64,000 nt of DNA, taken from positions 17,857,672 to 17,921,671 of the forward strand of contig JABBOT010000004.1 in NCBI GenBank assembly GCA_016165875.1, given 5' to 3'. Positions 1 through 19,500 of this stretch are shown in pieces. Within the stretch, counting starts at the first letter, position 1; every line of letters starts with the position of its first letter. The notes under the pieces are model-generated. The model ran no database searches and was not told the origin of the DNA. It saw only the letters and a program-made list of their open reading frames with translations. This stretch comes from Acanthopleura granulata. Its lineage: Eukaryota > Mollusca > Polyplacophora > Chitonida > Chitonidae. The translations under genes and the position numbers were made by a program.

Positions 1-434
1 TTTTCTTGCTGTTGTATGTCCTGGGCAGATTATAATAGCCTATGTAACAGAGTCTTGTCAACTAAACTGATCCTGACATTTTCATACCTTTATTTTTATT
101 TTGTGAAAATTATCAAGTTAAGATAATTAAATGTGTGGCATTCATGGCCAACATCCCGATGGTTAGGACAGCCTGGATGTAAATGGGAAGGCTGAAATTA
201 TAGCAGGAATATTTTCAGGCCATCAAAGGCAAATTAAAGAGAATCCATTAAAAATTTGTTGTGGTGATACCTATGGGGTACCCATTCCATTAGAAGTTAC
301 ATTTACATAAATATTTGTTACTCTGCGTATATTATTTTTCAAAGATTATTTATTGGAGCAGGCTTAAGTACCTATAAATAACATCTACATATATGTTGAT
401 GAATGTGTAAAAGTCTCTCTCTTTGTTTTTATAG

Positions 435-629
435 ATGGTCTTGGAGCCAAAGTACAAGGGTTTGTACCCGATGTTTATCTTCTCAGACGGAAGCAGCAGC
501 GATATTAGCTTGGAGGGACTGTCAGTAAAGGAAGACAAGTTGTTACGCATACGCCACGTTAATACCACAACAACCAATGGCAAAGAACGATCACGGACAA
601 TCGAGTCAGAGGAATTTGTCTTTTTATGA
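435..629 (+). CDS. Possible 3'-terminal exon of an unidentified gene
   Basis: I do not recognise this gene. A pyrimidine-rich stretch ends in TTTTTATAG at 426-434 and looks like a splice acceptor. It is followed by an open frame of about 64 codons ending in TAA-type stop context at 627-629. The peptide is hydrophilic, with a serine/aspartate-rich stretch (SDGSSSDIS), a TTTT run and an acidic end (ESEEFVFL). A second frame from the same acceptor (starting GLGAKVQGFVPDVYLLRRKQ) is also open but stops after about 23 codons, so the true frame depends on the upstream exon, which lies outside the window. A canonical AATAAA at 1179-1184 on the same strand would fit a 3' UTR of about 550 bp. The exon call is an inference from splice-site shape, open frame and poly(A) signal together. 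Confidence 0.4.
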   Translation: MVLEPKYKGLYPMFIFSDGSSSDISLEGLSVKEDKLLRIRHVNTTTTNGKERSRTIESEEFVFL

Positions 630-1178
630 AGTCTTCACTTAAGGTTATGGTGTATCAGATGACAGAAGATAAGTTCTGTGCCAAGAACGCTTGAAGCATA
701 GTCAGTCTAAGACACTTTTTAATCTTCTTGCGAAGAAGTTGATGATATTTTATGATTTCGCCCACACGTAAGCAAAGTTTGTGATAGTTAAAGGATGTGA
801 ATATGATTGCTGAAAGAAAATTTATTGATATGTCTGTTGTTCCAGGCTAAAGAATTTTCAATTAAAAATTTCATTTGACGAGACAGATTTATCTCAGCAT
901 GTCTTGGGAATGTGACAAGTATACTTCATACTTCATAATAAGAAGACTTACATCAGTTTAAAAGTTCGGACTTAATTCTTAGCAGTATACCAATACTTTT
1001 TATCTCATTCATAAAAGGATTGGGTTGGAGAGGAAAGAGATGGTTGTCATTTTATTTTGGGGGATGGGGTGCTGGGGATTTGTGGAAGGCTGGTTCTGTC
1101 TCCTTGACCTGGACATCAGTTTTACTTTTTAATAATATACAGTTTTTAAAATAGGCTGTCGTTAAACATTGAAACAGA

Positions 1179-1184
1179 AATAAA
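1179..1184 (+). terminator. Candidate poly(A) signal AATAAA
   Basis: Canonical hexamer about 550 bp downstream of the stop codon of the possible terminal exon at 435-629. T-rich and GT-containing sequence follows it. It supports a + strand transcript ending near 1200. Confidence 0.4.
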
Positions 1185-1199
1185 GACCTATTGTTAATG

Positions 1200-3285
1200 A
1201 GTCATCTTTGTTTTGTAGAAATTTAAATTTAGAGTAGTTTTGAAGCCATGAAATGAGCCATCTTGGCCATTATAATTTAATCAAGACAATTTCAAAAGGG
1301 TTATGGTATTAATATAGGCTTTGCTTTGTTTTGTAAATAACAGACGGGGGGTACCGGGATATATTTTATCTATTCTAGGCATCTTTTAATTAATGCCAGA
1401 TATGTTTTGATTTTCATTTTATGATTATGATTACTGAGTATCGGTGGCATTAAAGAGTGTTATTTAAATCAGTGAATTAACACCCAATAGTTTCATAAGT
1501 TTCTTGCAAGTTGAAACTTGCATCAGGAAAATATATGGGAGTTAAATGAGATTTTTCTGTTCTGAATGATATTTCTTTTTTCATCATAAAATGTAAAGTA
1601 CTAAATATATATTTTATGGACCAGGCATCTGTGTGAAGGATTGGTGTCTTTTTCTGAACAACGCACACTTTGTTTATTTATAAGTAAATGTAAGCTACAT
1701 GTTTTATTGGTGCATACATGTATAATCAATATGGTCACAAAGTATAACCCTGATATTCCCACATATCAAACAGTTTCTGTTGCTTACATAACTATTTTCT
1801 GACAGGTTGCATGATGAGCTGAGATGTTACCATTAAAGTGTTTAGCTTCCCTTTTACAAAAATCTCTCGCGAATATTTCTCAGTTTTGTTCATTTAAGTC
1901 ATTGATATTAGATCAAAATTGTTTTACAAGGCAACAAAAAGACATACCATCCAATTTACCAAAATATTGTAGAGAAAGAATGTACTGAAACCTACAATAT
2001 AAATCTGATTGCATCTATTCATTCTCCCAGAGTGTTTTTCTTTTGCTGAAACTAGCTGATGTCCTATTATTCTGTCATGGTTATAATTTTCATTAAACAC
2101 AGGTCATGACTGACACACTGTTCATTAAACAAGAGTACAAAATTCCCTTTTGAATGCAAAAACTGTTTGAATTTGTATGAATTCGTCACTGAATTATCTT
2201 TCTTTGAAATCTTCTGGAGTATTTTGCTGCTGACTGGGGATCTGAAGGTGCTTTTAAGTTTGAGAGGTTGACCAATCAGAGTCCTGGGACGCAAATGTCC
2301 TGAGTTGTCTGTCAATGTAACGTGATAACATAGGGACAGCACACTGTTTTAATGTTATATGTTTTAATTATGACAAGTACATGGGTGAAAAAACACTGAA
2401 AAGTATTTAGAGACCATCTGTTGTAGCAGGAGTAAGTTTCTTGATCATTTTATGTCATGAATTGGCATATATACTTCAAGTTACAGGCATAACCCTTGCA
2501 TCTTACTACAGTCTCAGCTTACAGGAGTGTTCCGCACTTGGAAGAATTATGTCACAGCCAACACAGAATGGCTGTGTTACATGCTAGTCGATGGAGCATG
2601 ATCAGATGTCGATTTCCAATGTTGTGGCAGCTGTTAGAAGAAATACTTTACCAAAACAAACACAATATTAACCAGCCTTTTTGAGAAACTTAACTTTGAA
2701 CATCAGCTGTCTTTCACTTTAACAGTTTTTAATATATGTGTAAAATCAATATTGTTAACATACATACTGAACTGGGTGCAGTATCTATCATCATTCCATT
2801 TTTTTTTTATAAAAGAGATGTTATGATTTTGTTCAGATAATGGCAGTATTTACGTTCATTATAAATGTGTGTCTAGAAACATTGACATCTGTTGCATCCA
2901 CAACAATAGATTACATATACATGTAAGTCTTACATACAACAAAAAGTCCTTATATACTCAAACGTTACATGAAATCTTGCTTACATGTGAGCATGTGATG
3001 TGCATGTTGATTTTCATGCACAGTGTTGTGGCTGAAACTGTGAAAGTGTATGAAGTAGTAGTTAAACGGTGAAGACATATTCTATAAATTAACGTATATT
3101 TCATTTTAATTTACTGTGGAGAGGAAAATTGTTTTATTTTGTACAAAGTCATTGAAATTTTTGAAATTATAATCCAAAATTTTGTACATGATGTTGTTGA
3201 TTTACTTGTGAGTGATTGCAGTGTTGATCCTACGTGTATTGAGAAGATTTTCTGGTTTATTGGGTACGCAACTAACATGGTCTCA
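1200..3285. other. Intergenic, no gene seen
   Basis: AT-rich sequence between the end of the left-hand gene and the minisatellite. Short open frames occur on both strands but none has splice sites, recognisable motifs or a family resemblance. I see no RNA gene. Confidence 0.5.
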
Positions 3286-4950
3286 GGGGTACAGTACCAA
3301 GCCGGATGAGCTGTCAGCTTTGTGGGTACAGTGGCAAGCCAGATGAGCTGTCAGTTTTGTGGATACAGTGCCAAGCCAGGTGAGCTGTCAGCTTTGTGGG
3401 TACAGTACCAAGTCGGATGAGCTGTCAGCTTTGTGGGTACAGTAGCAAGCCGGATGAGCTGTCAGTTTTGTGGATACAGTACCAAGTCGGATGAGCTGTC
3501 AGCTTTGTGGGTACAGTAGCAAGCCGGATGAGCTGTCAGTTTTGTGGATACAGTACCAAGCCGGATGAGCTGTCAGCTTTGTGGGTACAGTGCCAAGCCA
3601 GATGAGCTGTCAGTTTTGTGGATACAGTACCAAGCCAGATGAGCTGTCAGCTTTGTGGGTACAGTAGCAAGCCAGATGAGCTGTCACCTTTGTGGGTACA
3701 GTACCAAGCCAGGTGAGCTGTCAGCTTTGTGGGTACAGTACCAAGTCGGATGAGCTGTCAGCTTTGTGGGTACAGTAGCAAGCCGGATGAGCTGTCAGCT
3801 TTGTGGGTACAGTACCAAGCCAGGTGAGCTGTCAGCTTTGTGGGTACAGTACCAAGCCAGGTGAGCTGTCAGCTTTGTGGGTACAGTACCAAGTCGGATG
3901 AGCTGTCAGCTTTGTGGGTACAGTAGCAAGCCGGATGAGCTGTGCAGTTTCTGGGTACAGTATCAAGCTGGATGACCTGTCAGGTTTGTGGGTGCAGTAC
4001 CAAGCTGGCTGACCTGTCAGGTTTGTGGGTGCAGTACCAAGCTGGCTGACCTGTCAGGTTTGTGGGTGCAGTACCAAGCTGGATGAATTGTCAGGTTTGT
4101 GGGTGCAGTACCAAGCTGGCTGACCTGTCAGGTTTGTGGGTGCAGTACCAAGCTGGATGAGCTGTCAGGTTTGTGGGTGCAGTACCAAGTCGGATGAGCT
4201 GTCAGCTTTGTGGGTACAGTACCAAGTCGGATGAGCTGTCAGCTTTGTGGGTACAGTACCAAGCCAGGTGAGCTGTCAGCTTTGTGGGTACAGTACCAAG
4301 TCGGATGAGCTGTCAGCTTTGTGGGTACAGTAGCAAGCCGGATGAGCTGTGCAGTTTCTGGGTACAGTATCAAGCTGGATGACCTGTCAGGTTTGTGGGT
4401 GCAGTACCAAGCTGGCTGACCTGTCAGGTTTGTGGGTGCAGTACCAAGCTGGCTGACCTGTCAGGTTTGTGGGTGCAGTACCAAGCTGGATGAATTGTCA
4501 GGTTTGTGGGTGCAGTACCAAGCTGGCTGACCTGTCAGGTTTGTGGGTGCAGTACCAAGCTGGCTGACCTGTCAGGTTTATGGGTACAGTACCAAGCTGG
4601 ATGAATTGTCAGGTTTGTGGGTACAGTACCAAGCTGGCTGACCTGTCAGGTTTGTGGGTGCAGTACCAAGCTGGCTGACCTGTCAGGTTTGTGGGTACAG
4701 TACCAAGCTGAAAGAGCTGTCAGGTTTGTGGGTACAGTACCAAGCCGGATGAGCTGTCACCTTTGTGGGTACAGTACCAAGCCAGGTGAGCTGTCAGGTT
4801 TGTGGGTACAGTACCAAGCTGGATGAATTGTCAGGTTTGTGGGTACAGCACCAAGCTGGATGAATTGTCAGGTTTGTGGGTACAGCACCAAGCTGGATGA
4901 ATTGTCAGGTTTGTGGGTACAGTACCAAGCTGGATGACCTCTCAGGTTTG
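3286..4950. repeat. 37-bp minisatellite, about 45 units
   Basis: Head-to-tail array whose unit reads approximately GATGAGCTGTCAG, then CTTTGTGGGTACAGTACC, then AAGCCG (37 bp). Successive GAGCTGTCAG marks fall every 37 bases. At least two unit subfamilies are visible: one with GATGAGCTGTCAGCTTTG (left half) and one with CTGACCTGTCAGGTTTG and GGTGCAG (right half). A rare variant unit with GAGCTGTGCAGTTTCTGG occurs at 3934 and again at 4341, exactly 407 bases (11 units) apart, with the same subfamily order around it. The array lies between the convergent 3' ends of the left-hand gene and AK3. As 37 is not a multiple of three, no long protein repeat is encoded. Confidence 0.97.
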
Positions 4951-7071
4951 AAAAGGTGGCCTCCTGTAACAAGCTAGCCATTACTGTACTACTCTAGATT
5001 GCTACATGCCTTGCTATCCACGAAACCTTGACCACTGTAGTATAAGTAAATAATCACAGTACAGCCTAAAACACCTGGCATCATTTAACAGTTCTCTATT
5101 CTATTACCATTCTGTTACTACTAATCTCTGGGTTAGTAGGCTGTTAAAGCATGAAAATGAAATATTCTTTACATTGCAAAGTTTATATGTGTATATATGA
5201 ATGTCTGAAGACCTACAACTGACAAACATCGCTGGCTGGTTGACTAGCTGAGTTTGCTTAACTCAGTGAATATGTCCCTGACCAGTGAAGCCCCAGGCTC
5301 AGATCTTGCTTCTGATATTTCTGCTGTAGTTTTTAGTGAAGGGTATAGTCAACTACAGTCACGCTGATTTCTTCTGCTCACTAACCTGAGTGTTTTGGAC
5401 TGACTTCAATCAAGGAAATATGTAAGGAAAAAGGAAGCATAAATGGCTGAGTTATTTAGTGAGATTCCTTTCCAGATACACTCTAGCATATCACTGATAC
5501 TTGAGTAATAAACTTCACCTTATCTTGACATACATCATGTACATATTACATCTAAAGTAGCTAACTGAAAAGCTATGTTTAATGGAGGTTTATGTTATCA
5601 ATCTATAAAATTTCTTTCACTAAATTTGCTTATACACAATTTATTAGCTGCAATCCCACAGTTGGTCACAGCAGGTTAGCTAAGGAAGAACATAAGTAAA
5701 CAGATTTCCATATCCCTGTTTTATTTGCCTGGTCATTTTGCAGGAAATTAGCCAATTACATAAAATAGTATACATATATATTATATGATTATGAAAATTG
5801 CACATATAAACATTTGTGTTGGTTTATAAGCATTCTTGTAAACATAGTGATGATAACATTAAAATAAGTATTACTTTAGCAAAAGTGAGCAAAAATGATC
5901 TCAAATTAATGTGTTAATTTGTTCAACCTACCCTATGCAATTACACATAAATAATTTGGCATAAATAATAAAAGTTACTAACAATCACAAAATCTGCCCT
6001 CACATACATTATATCTTATTGAATTAATACAAAGCTGTACTCAGCTATTATAAATGCTAAAATCATTATTGTTTCTCCTTGCAAATTGTTGAAATTTAGG
6101 ACCCATATAACATCAGGTACAATAATTCCCACAAATGCAATCAGAAAAATTTGATAGTTACAAATTCCAAAAAATAACCACACTGATTCGAATTATAACA
6201 AGGTAAACCTGCATTTACAATGGTGAATTGAAGTGAATTTGAGCATTATTCCCTGATCTAAGTCAGGTTTCACAGAAAACCATATGATGACATTTCTGAC
6301 ACTGACATCTAAAATGCCTGTAAAAACAGACTAAGTGGACACAGTTACTGTGAAAGGATCCTGTCCTCTTTTTCAGACAAAAAGTACATATAAAGTGCCT
6401 GTGTATTCACATACTGATATCCTAACATTCTGATGAAATTGTGGTACTCAAGATCTTAATAATACTTCATTGCTAAATCAGTGTGAAAAAAAGGCAAAGA
6501 AATATGGCTACATGTAGCATCAATCTAAATCTAATTATATACATGTATATGTATAAAATTTCAATGAAGATTTAGTTCCAGTTAAATGTAAACCTATTAC
6601 CTAAGTATTTTAAAAACTATGCTTGGTACATCTGTAACACACCTGGCCTATCTGTATGGCTCACAAAATATACTGCACTTGATAGGTTTTCCTACAGTAC
6701 TTCTTTATGTTTAAACAGAGGCATAAAGAAAACAGGTATATAATATAAAATTGTAGCTAAATTTTCCTAAAGATAAAACTATTTCATGATTCCACAGTCA
6801 ACATCTTACTTGGACATGGACCAGGGATATATTCTGATTAGAACCTGTGGTGTGACATGATACTGGACCAATATACTTGCAAACACTGCCTTATGGTTGC
6901 AATGTGAGTTACAAAAATATGGGTGTCATAGCAATAACACACTTTCATATATATGAATGGATTTAATAGTCCAAACAGTAATAAAGATTTGGGATCTCTT
7001 GCCTACATTAGTTGATTAAATATAGTGAATAGTAGGTTTGCCTTATTAATCATAAAACAACCCTCACAATA
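4951..7071. other. Intergenic / AK3 3' flank
   Basis: AT-rich sequence with no supported coding exon. The part next to 7071 should contain the AK3 3' UTR, transcribed leftwards. A variant signal ATTAAA (reverse strand of 6962-6967) about 105 bp past the stop is a candidate poly(A) site. The stretch 5225-5420 has a faint SINE-like look but I cannot assign it to a family. Confidence 0.4.
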
Positions 7072-13422
<6,351 letters not shown>

Positions 13423-13598
13423 TGCTTGAAATCAGTGTAGATATTGGGAGACATCAGAGCAGAATTTCGCATCCGACTCTCATGATTTCGTGCATGGAGG
13501 TTATCGTTCTTAGAGCACCTGTCGCGTTCGATCTCCCTGTATCTGGTTAAGTCCTTTTTCACGCTATTCTAAATGTGTGCCTAGAAATTACTCCAATC
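13423..13598. promoter_or_regulatory. Shared AK3/PUM3 bidirectional promoter region
   Basis: Only 176 bp separate the AK3 start codon (- strand, 13420-13422) from the proposed PUM3 start codon (+ strand, 13599-13601). The stretch has more CpG dinucleotides than the surrounding AT-rich DNA (for example TGTCGCGTTCG near 13520) and no obvious TATA box. Both 5' UTRs and core promoters must lie within or overlap this interval unless upstream non-coding exons exist. Co-regulation of the two housekeeping genes is an inference from the spacing. Confidence 0.7.
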
Positions 13599-16500
13599 AT
13601 GGAGAGTTTCCGTCTACAACGGTAGGTGTCGCTGTTCAGTTCGAACACTGCACGTGTGGATAAAGAAAAGTGATATCGTATGCGTGTATCGAGTGTATTG
13701 AAACCTCTACCTGTAAGACTTTTGGTTTGTATTAGATCTGGGTCTTCCCATTGCTTTGTTAGCGTTTAGCCTCATGAATTTATACTGCGAGTTTCATGGC
13801 AAGAGGAAAAAGTTATTCGTAGAGTCGCATCAAAATCCCGCCTGTTTAATGCTTATTTGGTTCATTCAGATCCTAGTTATCGTTGTTGTGATAAAATTAC
13901 TGGCGTACTTTATCTGCGAAATGTGGTGATGTACGGACTTAGAAAGTCTGTTGTCATGAAGTATTATTACGCATCTATAATCTTTACCTCCAGCTTAGGC
14001 AGACTTACACTTCCTCCACCTTGAGAGCAAAATAAATGAGCATCTTTTTTAAGAGCGTAAATAACAACATTGCCATGTATGGAAATACAAATTATACCTT
14101 AGAAGTAGAACAGAGTAATGATATTTGGCAAAAAGTGAACATTTGCAAATTAGGCATCAACCCAATAGCAACCCTTTTAAGGACTAAAGTTCAGATCTGA
14201 GACAAGGTAATTACTGCGTTCACAACATGCCGTTATTTTTGAGACCACAGACAGCGGGCCATTAGCAGTTTTACTCACGCCAACACACTTTACTTGTACA
14301 GATACAGCAATGAAAAGGTTGTCTAAATAACATGGAAATTAATAGGATACCTTGCTTCACAGGTTGTATCTAGGCTGTATTGGCATTGACAATTTACATA
14401 TGGTATGCAGATCGTTTTGTTGTAAAACATACAGTAATATCTGGGTATCATCAACCGTAATTCTCAGAATATTGCCCAGTGTTGTTCATTTTCCTATCCC
14501 TTCCCATTTCATCTTTCACCTCGTCATCTGCTTTTCCGCTGCCTCGGACAGGTATAGTTCCTGGATGTCTGTGGTCTCGAAAAGAAGTTTGCTCTTCCAG
14601 TGAAAATCAGTTTGAATCCATTGGTCAGGTTCATGGGTTTCCTCCCAGAAAACTTACTGGTGATAAATCCGGTGTGCAGGGTACTTTGGTAAGCTGAAGT
14701 GTCAGCAAAGAGTGGAATGTTGTCAGCACATCAAAATTACCACGAGTAAGCATTCAGGGAAGAAACTGGTGGACTTGGTCAGCAGGCTCATCATCTGTAG
14801 TACCTAGTGTTGACAATTATTGTGAATGAGCTAAAATTTTCCCCAAAAAAGAGCATTGTTAGAGGTAAATAATGTCAAAAAATATTATTTTTTCTTGCTA
14901 AAAGCAACGTTTTTCTGTTAGGATGTAATTCTATCATCCAAGCAAAAATCAAAACACCTGTCAAAAAATCAGTCTTTCAGAATTGGGGAAAATAAGCAAC
15001 TTAGTCATGGACAAAATTTTAATTCATTTAGAGTAATTTTTCAGTAAATCACCTGAATAATTTGTTATTTTTCACAAATTTTTATCACATTCTCACTCCT
15101 GTACTATGTTGCTGAAATTTTTTTTGATGTACAGTTAATCAGATATTTCTTACTTCTAATATTTCTTTTCTTTTCTTAGTGATTTTTCACCAACTGCTCA
15201 TTATGTGATTAACTGAATTTAAATGGCTGTTATAACAAAGTTTTTACTCCAGACATTTGTTTTTTTACAGGTTGAATATATCGTCTAATGATGTGAGTTT
15301 GGGAGGCAGTTTCTTGAGTAATACTTCTCCAGTAATAACAAAATTGAGCAAACTTCGCAGACAAGTCCCAAATCCACATTTGCTGATAGCTGCCAAGATG
15401 AGGGATGAACCAGAAGGAAACAGTATTATGCAGAAGAGCAAACTGCGCCTCTATGCCCCACAGACTCCTAACAAAACTTCCCTCAGTTCAAATTCAATGG
15501 CTGCTGCGCGCAAAAATAAGCGACATAAGCTTACTGCAGATGACATTAATTTGGATCACATGGAGGATAAGTATTTGATGAAGAAAGCCAAGAAGGTTGA
15601 CATTTCACAAACATGCACGTTCAATTCTTTGAACTTTACGACTTCAACAACTGTTGGTCAGTCTGATACTATTATATCCCAGAGCACTGTTTCTGGAGCA
15701 GGCCGTGCCAAGAAAATAGATATGAGCTGGGAAAATGCTGTGGAAACTGCGAGGGGTCAACCTGATGGAGCGGAAAAGTCATTTCACGAGACAAAACTTT
15801 CTCGAGTTGAAGAAGACGATGAAGGTTCCATTGGGGCAGCAAAATCAGTGGAGAAGGATAACGAAGAGGAAGAATTGCCAGCTGCTGAAGAAAAGAAGAA
15901 AAAGTCAATAAAGGTATACAGAGTATACAAACGTAGATTTTGAGCTGTTTCAACTGAGACAGGATAGTGAATAGATATCCTTGAAGAAATGACCCCTGCT
16001 TGGAGAAACCTTTATTCTCGCTCAAAGCAACATTCATTGGTTTTAACATAGATCATTTAAAAACAAAAATTACACCTACCAGCACACAAAGTAGTGCTTG
16101 TTTAAAATATTTATCAATTCCAGCATGAAAAACCAGTACAAATTTAGTTCTTGGCACATTTTGAAATTTAGTTCTTTTTTTAAATAAATGAGTTTTTTGG
16201 TTATTTTGGTGGTGCTAGGTGCTGTGATGCATGGGAAAATTGAGTTGTTTAGCTCGAAATAACCTCTGCAACCATGGCCATGGGGTTTCCATTGGCCATT
16301 GTGCCGACATTATATATGGTAAAATTTGCGATATCTAGCCACAATTTACCCACATACCATTCTTGGGCTCTAACAATGAACCAGATCAATGTGTAGCAAG
16401 CAGTGATGATATGTTGGCTTCCATTGTTGCCCTTGGTGGTATATAGCACTTGACTTATTCATTTAAAAGGAACACGGAGATCCCGTAGAAGTTAATCTCT

Positions 16501-19500
16501 ATTAAAATGACATCTTAGATGGTGCTGTTTGTAGCTTATTTAAAGGCTCTATCTGCGTGACAAGATTGATTTGTATCACATGTAATGTTGTGAGTGTATC
16601 AATTTCAGATCAGCAGGATCATAAGAATTTCATTCAGGATAGAGATACATATACTTTGAACTCTTGCCTTGCCTGAGTTATACTGTGTAAGTTAAAACCA
16701 GGAAGAGGTGAAATGTGACAATGTCAGTATGTTAGCAGGTTTTAAATGATAGTACTTATAATGATTATTCATACGTTTTAGACTCAGTTGAAAACTGCTG
16801 CAAGAAGACTAAAGTCATTCAGAGGTAAAGGTGGGAAATCTGGAGGGGCAGAGCCTGGAACTCCTGGAAAGAGGAAGATTGTGAATCCAGCATTGACGGA
16901 TGATACATGTAATCCAGGTGAGATAAAACTAGTTATCTGTTTGAATTGCCCATAATAATTAATCAGAAGTCCTTTATATTCCCACAATAAAATGTACAGA
17001 TTATGCTGATGAAGAATTACTACTTCTAAACATTCATCTGTTTTTTTTCTTCACCAACGATATATGTATGTATATGTGCAGAATATCCTGGCCTTTAACC
17101 AAAAATAAAGTTGGTATTCCAGTTCTAGCAAAAGTCGTTGAAGATAAACATGCACATTTGCATTTTCCAGAATCACCCGAGAAGAAACTGAAATTTGAGG
17201 AAATGACTAGAAAAGAGCGAAAGAAGATGAGGCGGCTAATGAAAAACAATAGTGAACTAATCAAATCCTCAAAGAATGTTTGGGAAGAATTAAGAAGGTA
17301 AGAGTTGCTTTTGCCCAAAAATAAAACATGGTGCTGTGAAGATTTTGTTGTTTTTACATTAGTAAAAATTTGATTCTTTTAACAAAATTGTTTTGTTTAC
17401 CTGTAGACATGATCTGGCTGAAGAACGGAGAATTGAGCTCTGTGATGTTCTGTACAAGCATGTCAAAGGAAAAGTGAAAGAGGTATATCTGTTGTGGGCA
17501 AAGAATGTGTATTGAAATGACAAAATTCATTGCTTCATATAGATGATCAAGTTATTTTTATGAAATATTTTCATTACGTAGAAGTGTGGTTAAAGAAATT
17601 CTAAAGCTTGGTCATGCCCAAAATTATATTTTTGTACTAAACAATTTTGTGTTAAATGGTGAGGAGACATTAGAGTGTTTATTTTATTTATATAGTGGAA
17701 TGGAAAGGATATTTGGTTGAAATATGTTGGGATTTCACTAAGTCTGTTTCTAACCCTGTTTTACAGATGGTATTTGCTCATGACACAGCTAGAGTGATTC
17801 AGTGTTTAATTCAGTTTGGCGACCCAGATCAAAGGCAAATGGTGTTTGAAGAAATGAAAGGTAAAGCAGTAAACTGATAACTGTAAAATTTAACGTGTAT
17901 AGGTCTTGGCTGGCAGTGTGCTTTGCCACTGTTGTTTGGAAAAGTGGCTTCTTAGTTTAAATAATGGTTGCTTTAAATTTATGCAGTTATATTTCTTTAT
18001 GTGGGTACATGCATTAACATGAAGGAACAGGAAACCACAGTTTCTGAAAGAAATATGCATTTTCAGTTTGCAGATTGGTTTCAGTAACTATTATCATTTC
18101 ATTTTTATTTTTCAGATCAAATGGTTCCAATGGCAAAATCGAAATATGCAAAATTTGTTTTAAGAAAAATTTTAAAATATGGGTAAGTTAATGGTGACAA
18201 GATGTATTGACCATGTACAAACCGACCAGTAACATTTGACTCATTAGTGCAGCATTTATATATGACTTTGTATGGTTAAGTAATATAAATGAACTGTTTG
18301 CATGTTTATATTACAAGGAGAAAGATAACATGTACAGCCAACTATATTTAATGAAATGCAGAACAAAGGTTTGAACTGGAAGTGCAGGCTGATGTTTGTT
18401 TATGTTAGGTTGAATAGTTTATAGGAAGCCTTTCATTTTATGATTTCTTTTCAGAACTAGGCCACAGAAAAACTTTGTGTTCAAAGCATTTCATGGGAAT
18501 GTTCGTAAATTAATCAGACACAAGGTAAGTAATTGTGATCATTTAGAGTGAAAAATCGCCAGGCTTATCTCCCATTTAATGGTCAGGTATTTTCCACCCT
18601 GTTGTAACATTTATATATAAAAACCTGTCTTATATTGCTTATTGAATGGATGCTAAAATAGTTACATATTGTTATATTCCACACCATGGCAAAAAATGTT
18701 TTAGTTTCTCTTTAGGTGCAATATATTCATTATGAAGAAAAAAACATCACTTTTACTTGAATATCTTTAAATGCTATATTGAAGTTTTGAAATCTGTTCT
18801 ACAGGAAGCTGCAGAGGTGGTAGAGTATGCTTACAATGAATACGCCAATGCTAGCCAGAGATTAGCTCTGCTTGAAGAGTTCTATGGGCCAAGCTTCATC
18901 TTGTTCAAGGTAAACAGATGTTTATATTCCCAGTACCTTTTCACTTAAGTACTGGATATTGTTCAAGCATAAGCCTGCATATTGCGAAACATTATTAATG
19001 AATTTTTAATGTTTCTGTTATGACTGCTCAATGAATTCATTGTACAGTTTTCTTGCAGAGACTTTGCGATAATGCAAGCAACAATATTTAGGTGTTGTTA
19101 ATTTGCTGTTTACTGAATAGTTTTGTCACTACAAATGACCACGTCATGCTAGTCACGTTGGAAGGATCAGAAGAGATTGTTAAATGTCAAAAAGGTTTTC
19201 TGTGTTTTTGTGTTTTTACAGACTTTTGAAACAAAATGCTTAGATGACATCATGCTGAGCCAACCTGATAAAAAGGATATGATTCTCAGCAACATGAAAG
19301 AAGCTCTTCTTCCTCTTGTGGATAAGTTAGTACTTATTTCCATTTTTACCTCTGATTGCCTTTACCTTCGGGCCGAGTGGTCAGTTTCTTGAAAGGCACC
19401 GCGTTAAGTAACCTGAACTAAGTGCACTCATAATCTCTGCAGAATGCTGTCATGATTCTAAGCCTATGGGCTTTACACTAAACTATGAAAATGAAGTTCA

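Noticed and set aside
4617..4826. 69-codon open frame with repeated VGTVPS-like peptide
   Set aside because: It is a by-product of the 37-bp minisatellite. The unit is not a multiple of three, and neighbouring units shift frame.
3286..4950. CRISPR-like repeat array
   Set aside because: Units are contiguous 37-mers with no unique spacers, and the genome is clearly animal.
15672..16049. Reverse-strand 125-codon open frame
   Set aside because: It is antisense to PUM3 exon 2, which has clear phase and splice support.
17081..17170. Use of the acceptor at 17081 for PUM3 exon 4
   Set aside because: It gives a stop within a few codons after the phase-1 end of exon 3, whereas the acceptor at 17170 keeps the family sequence in frame.
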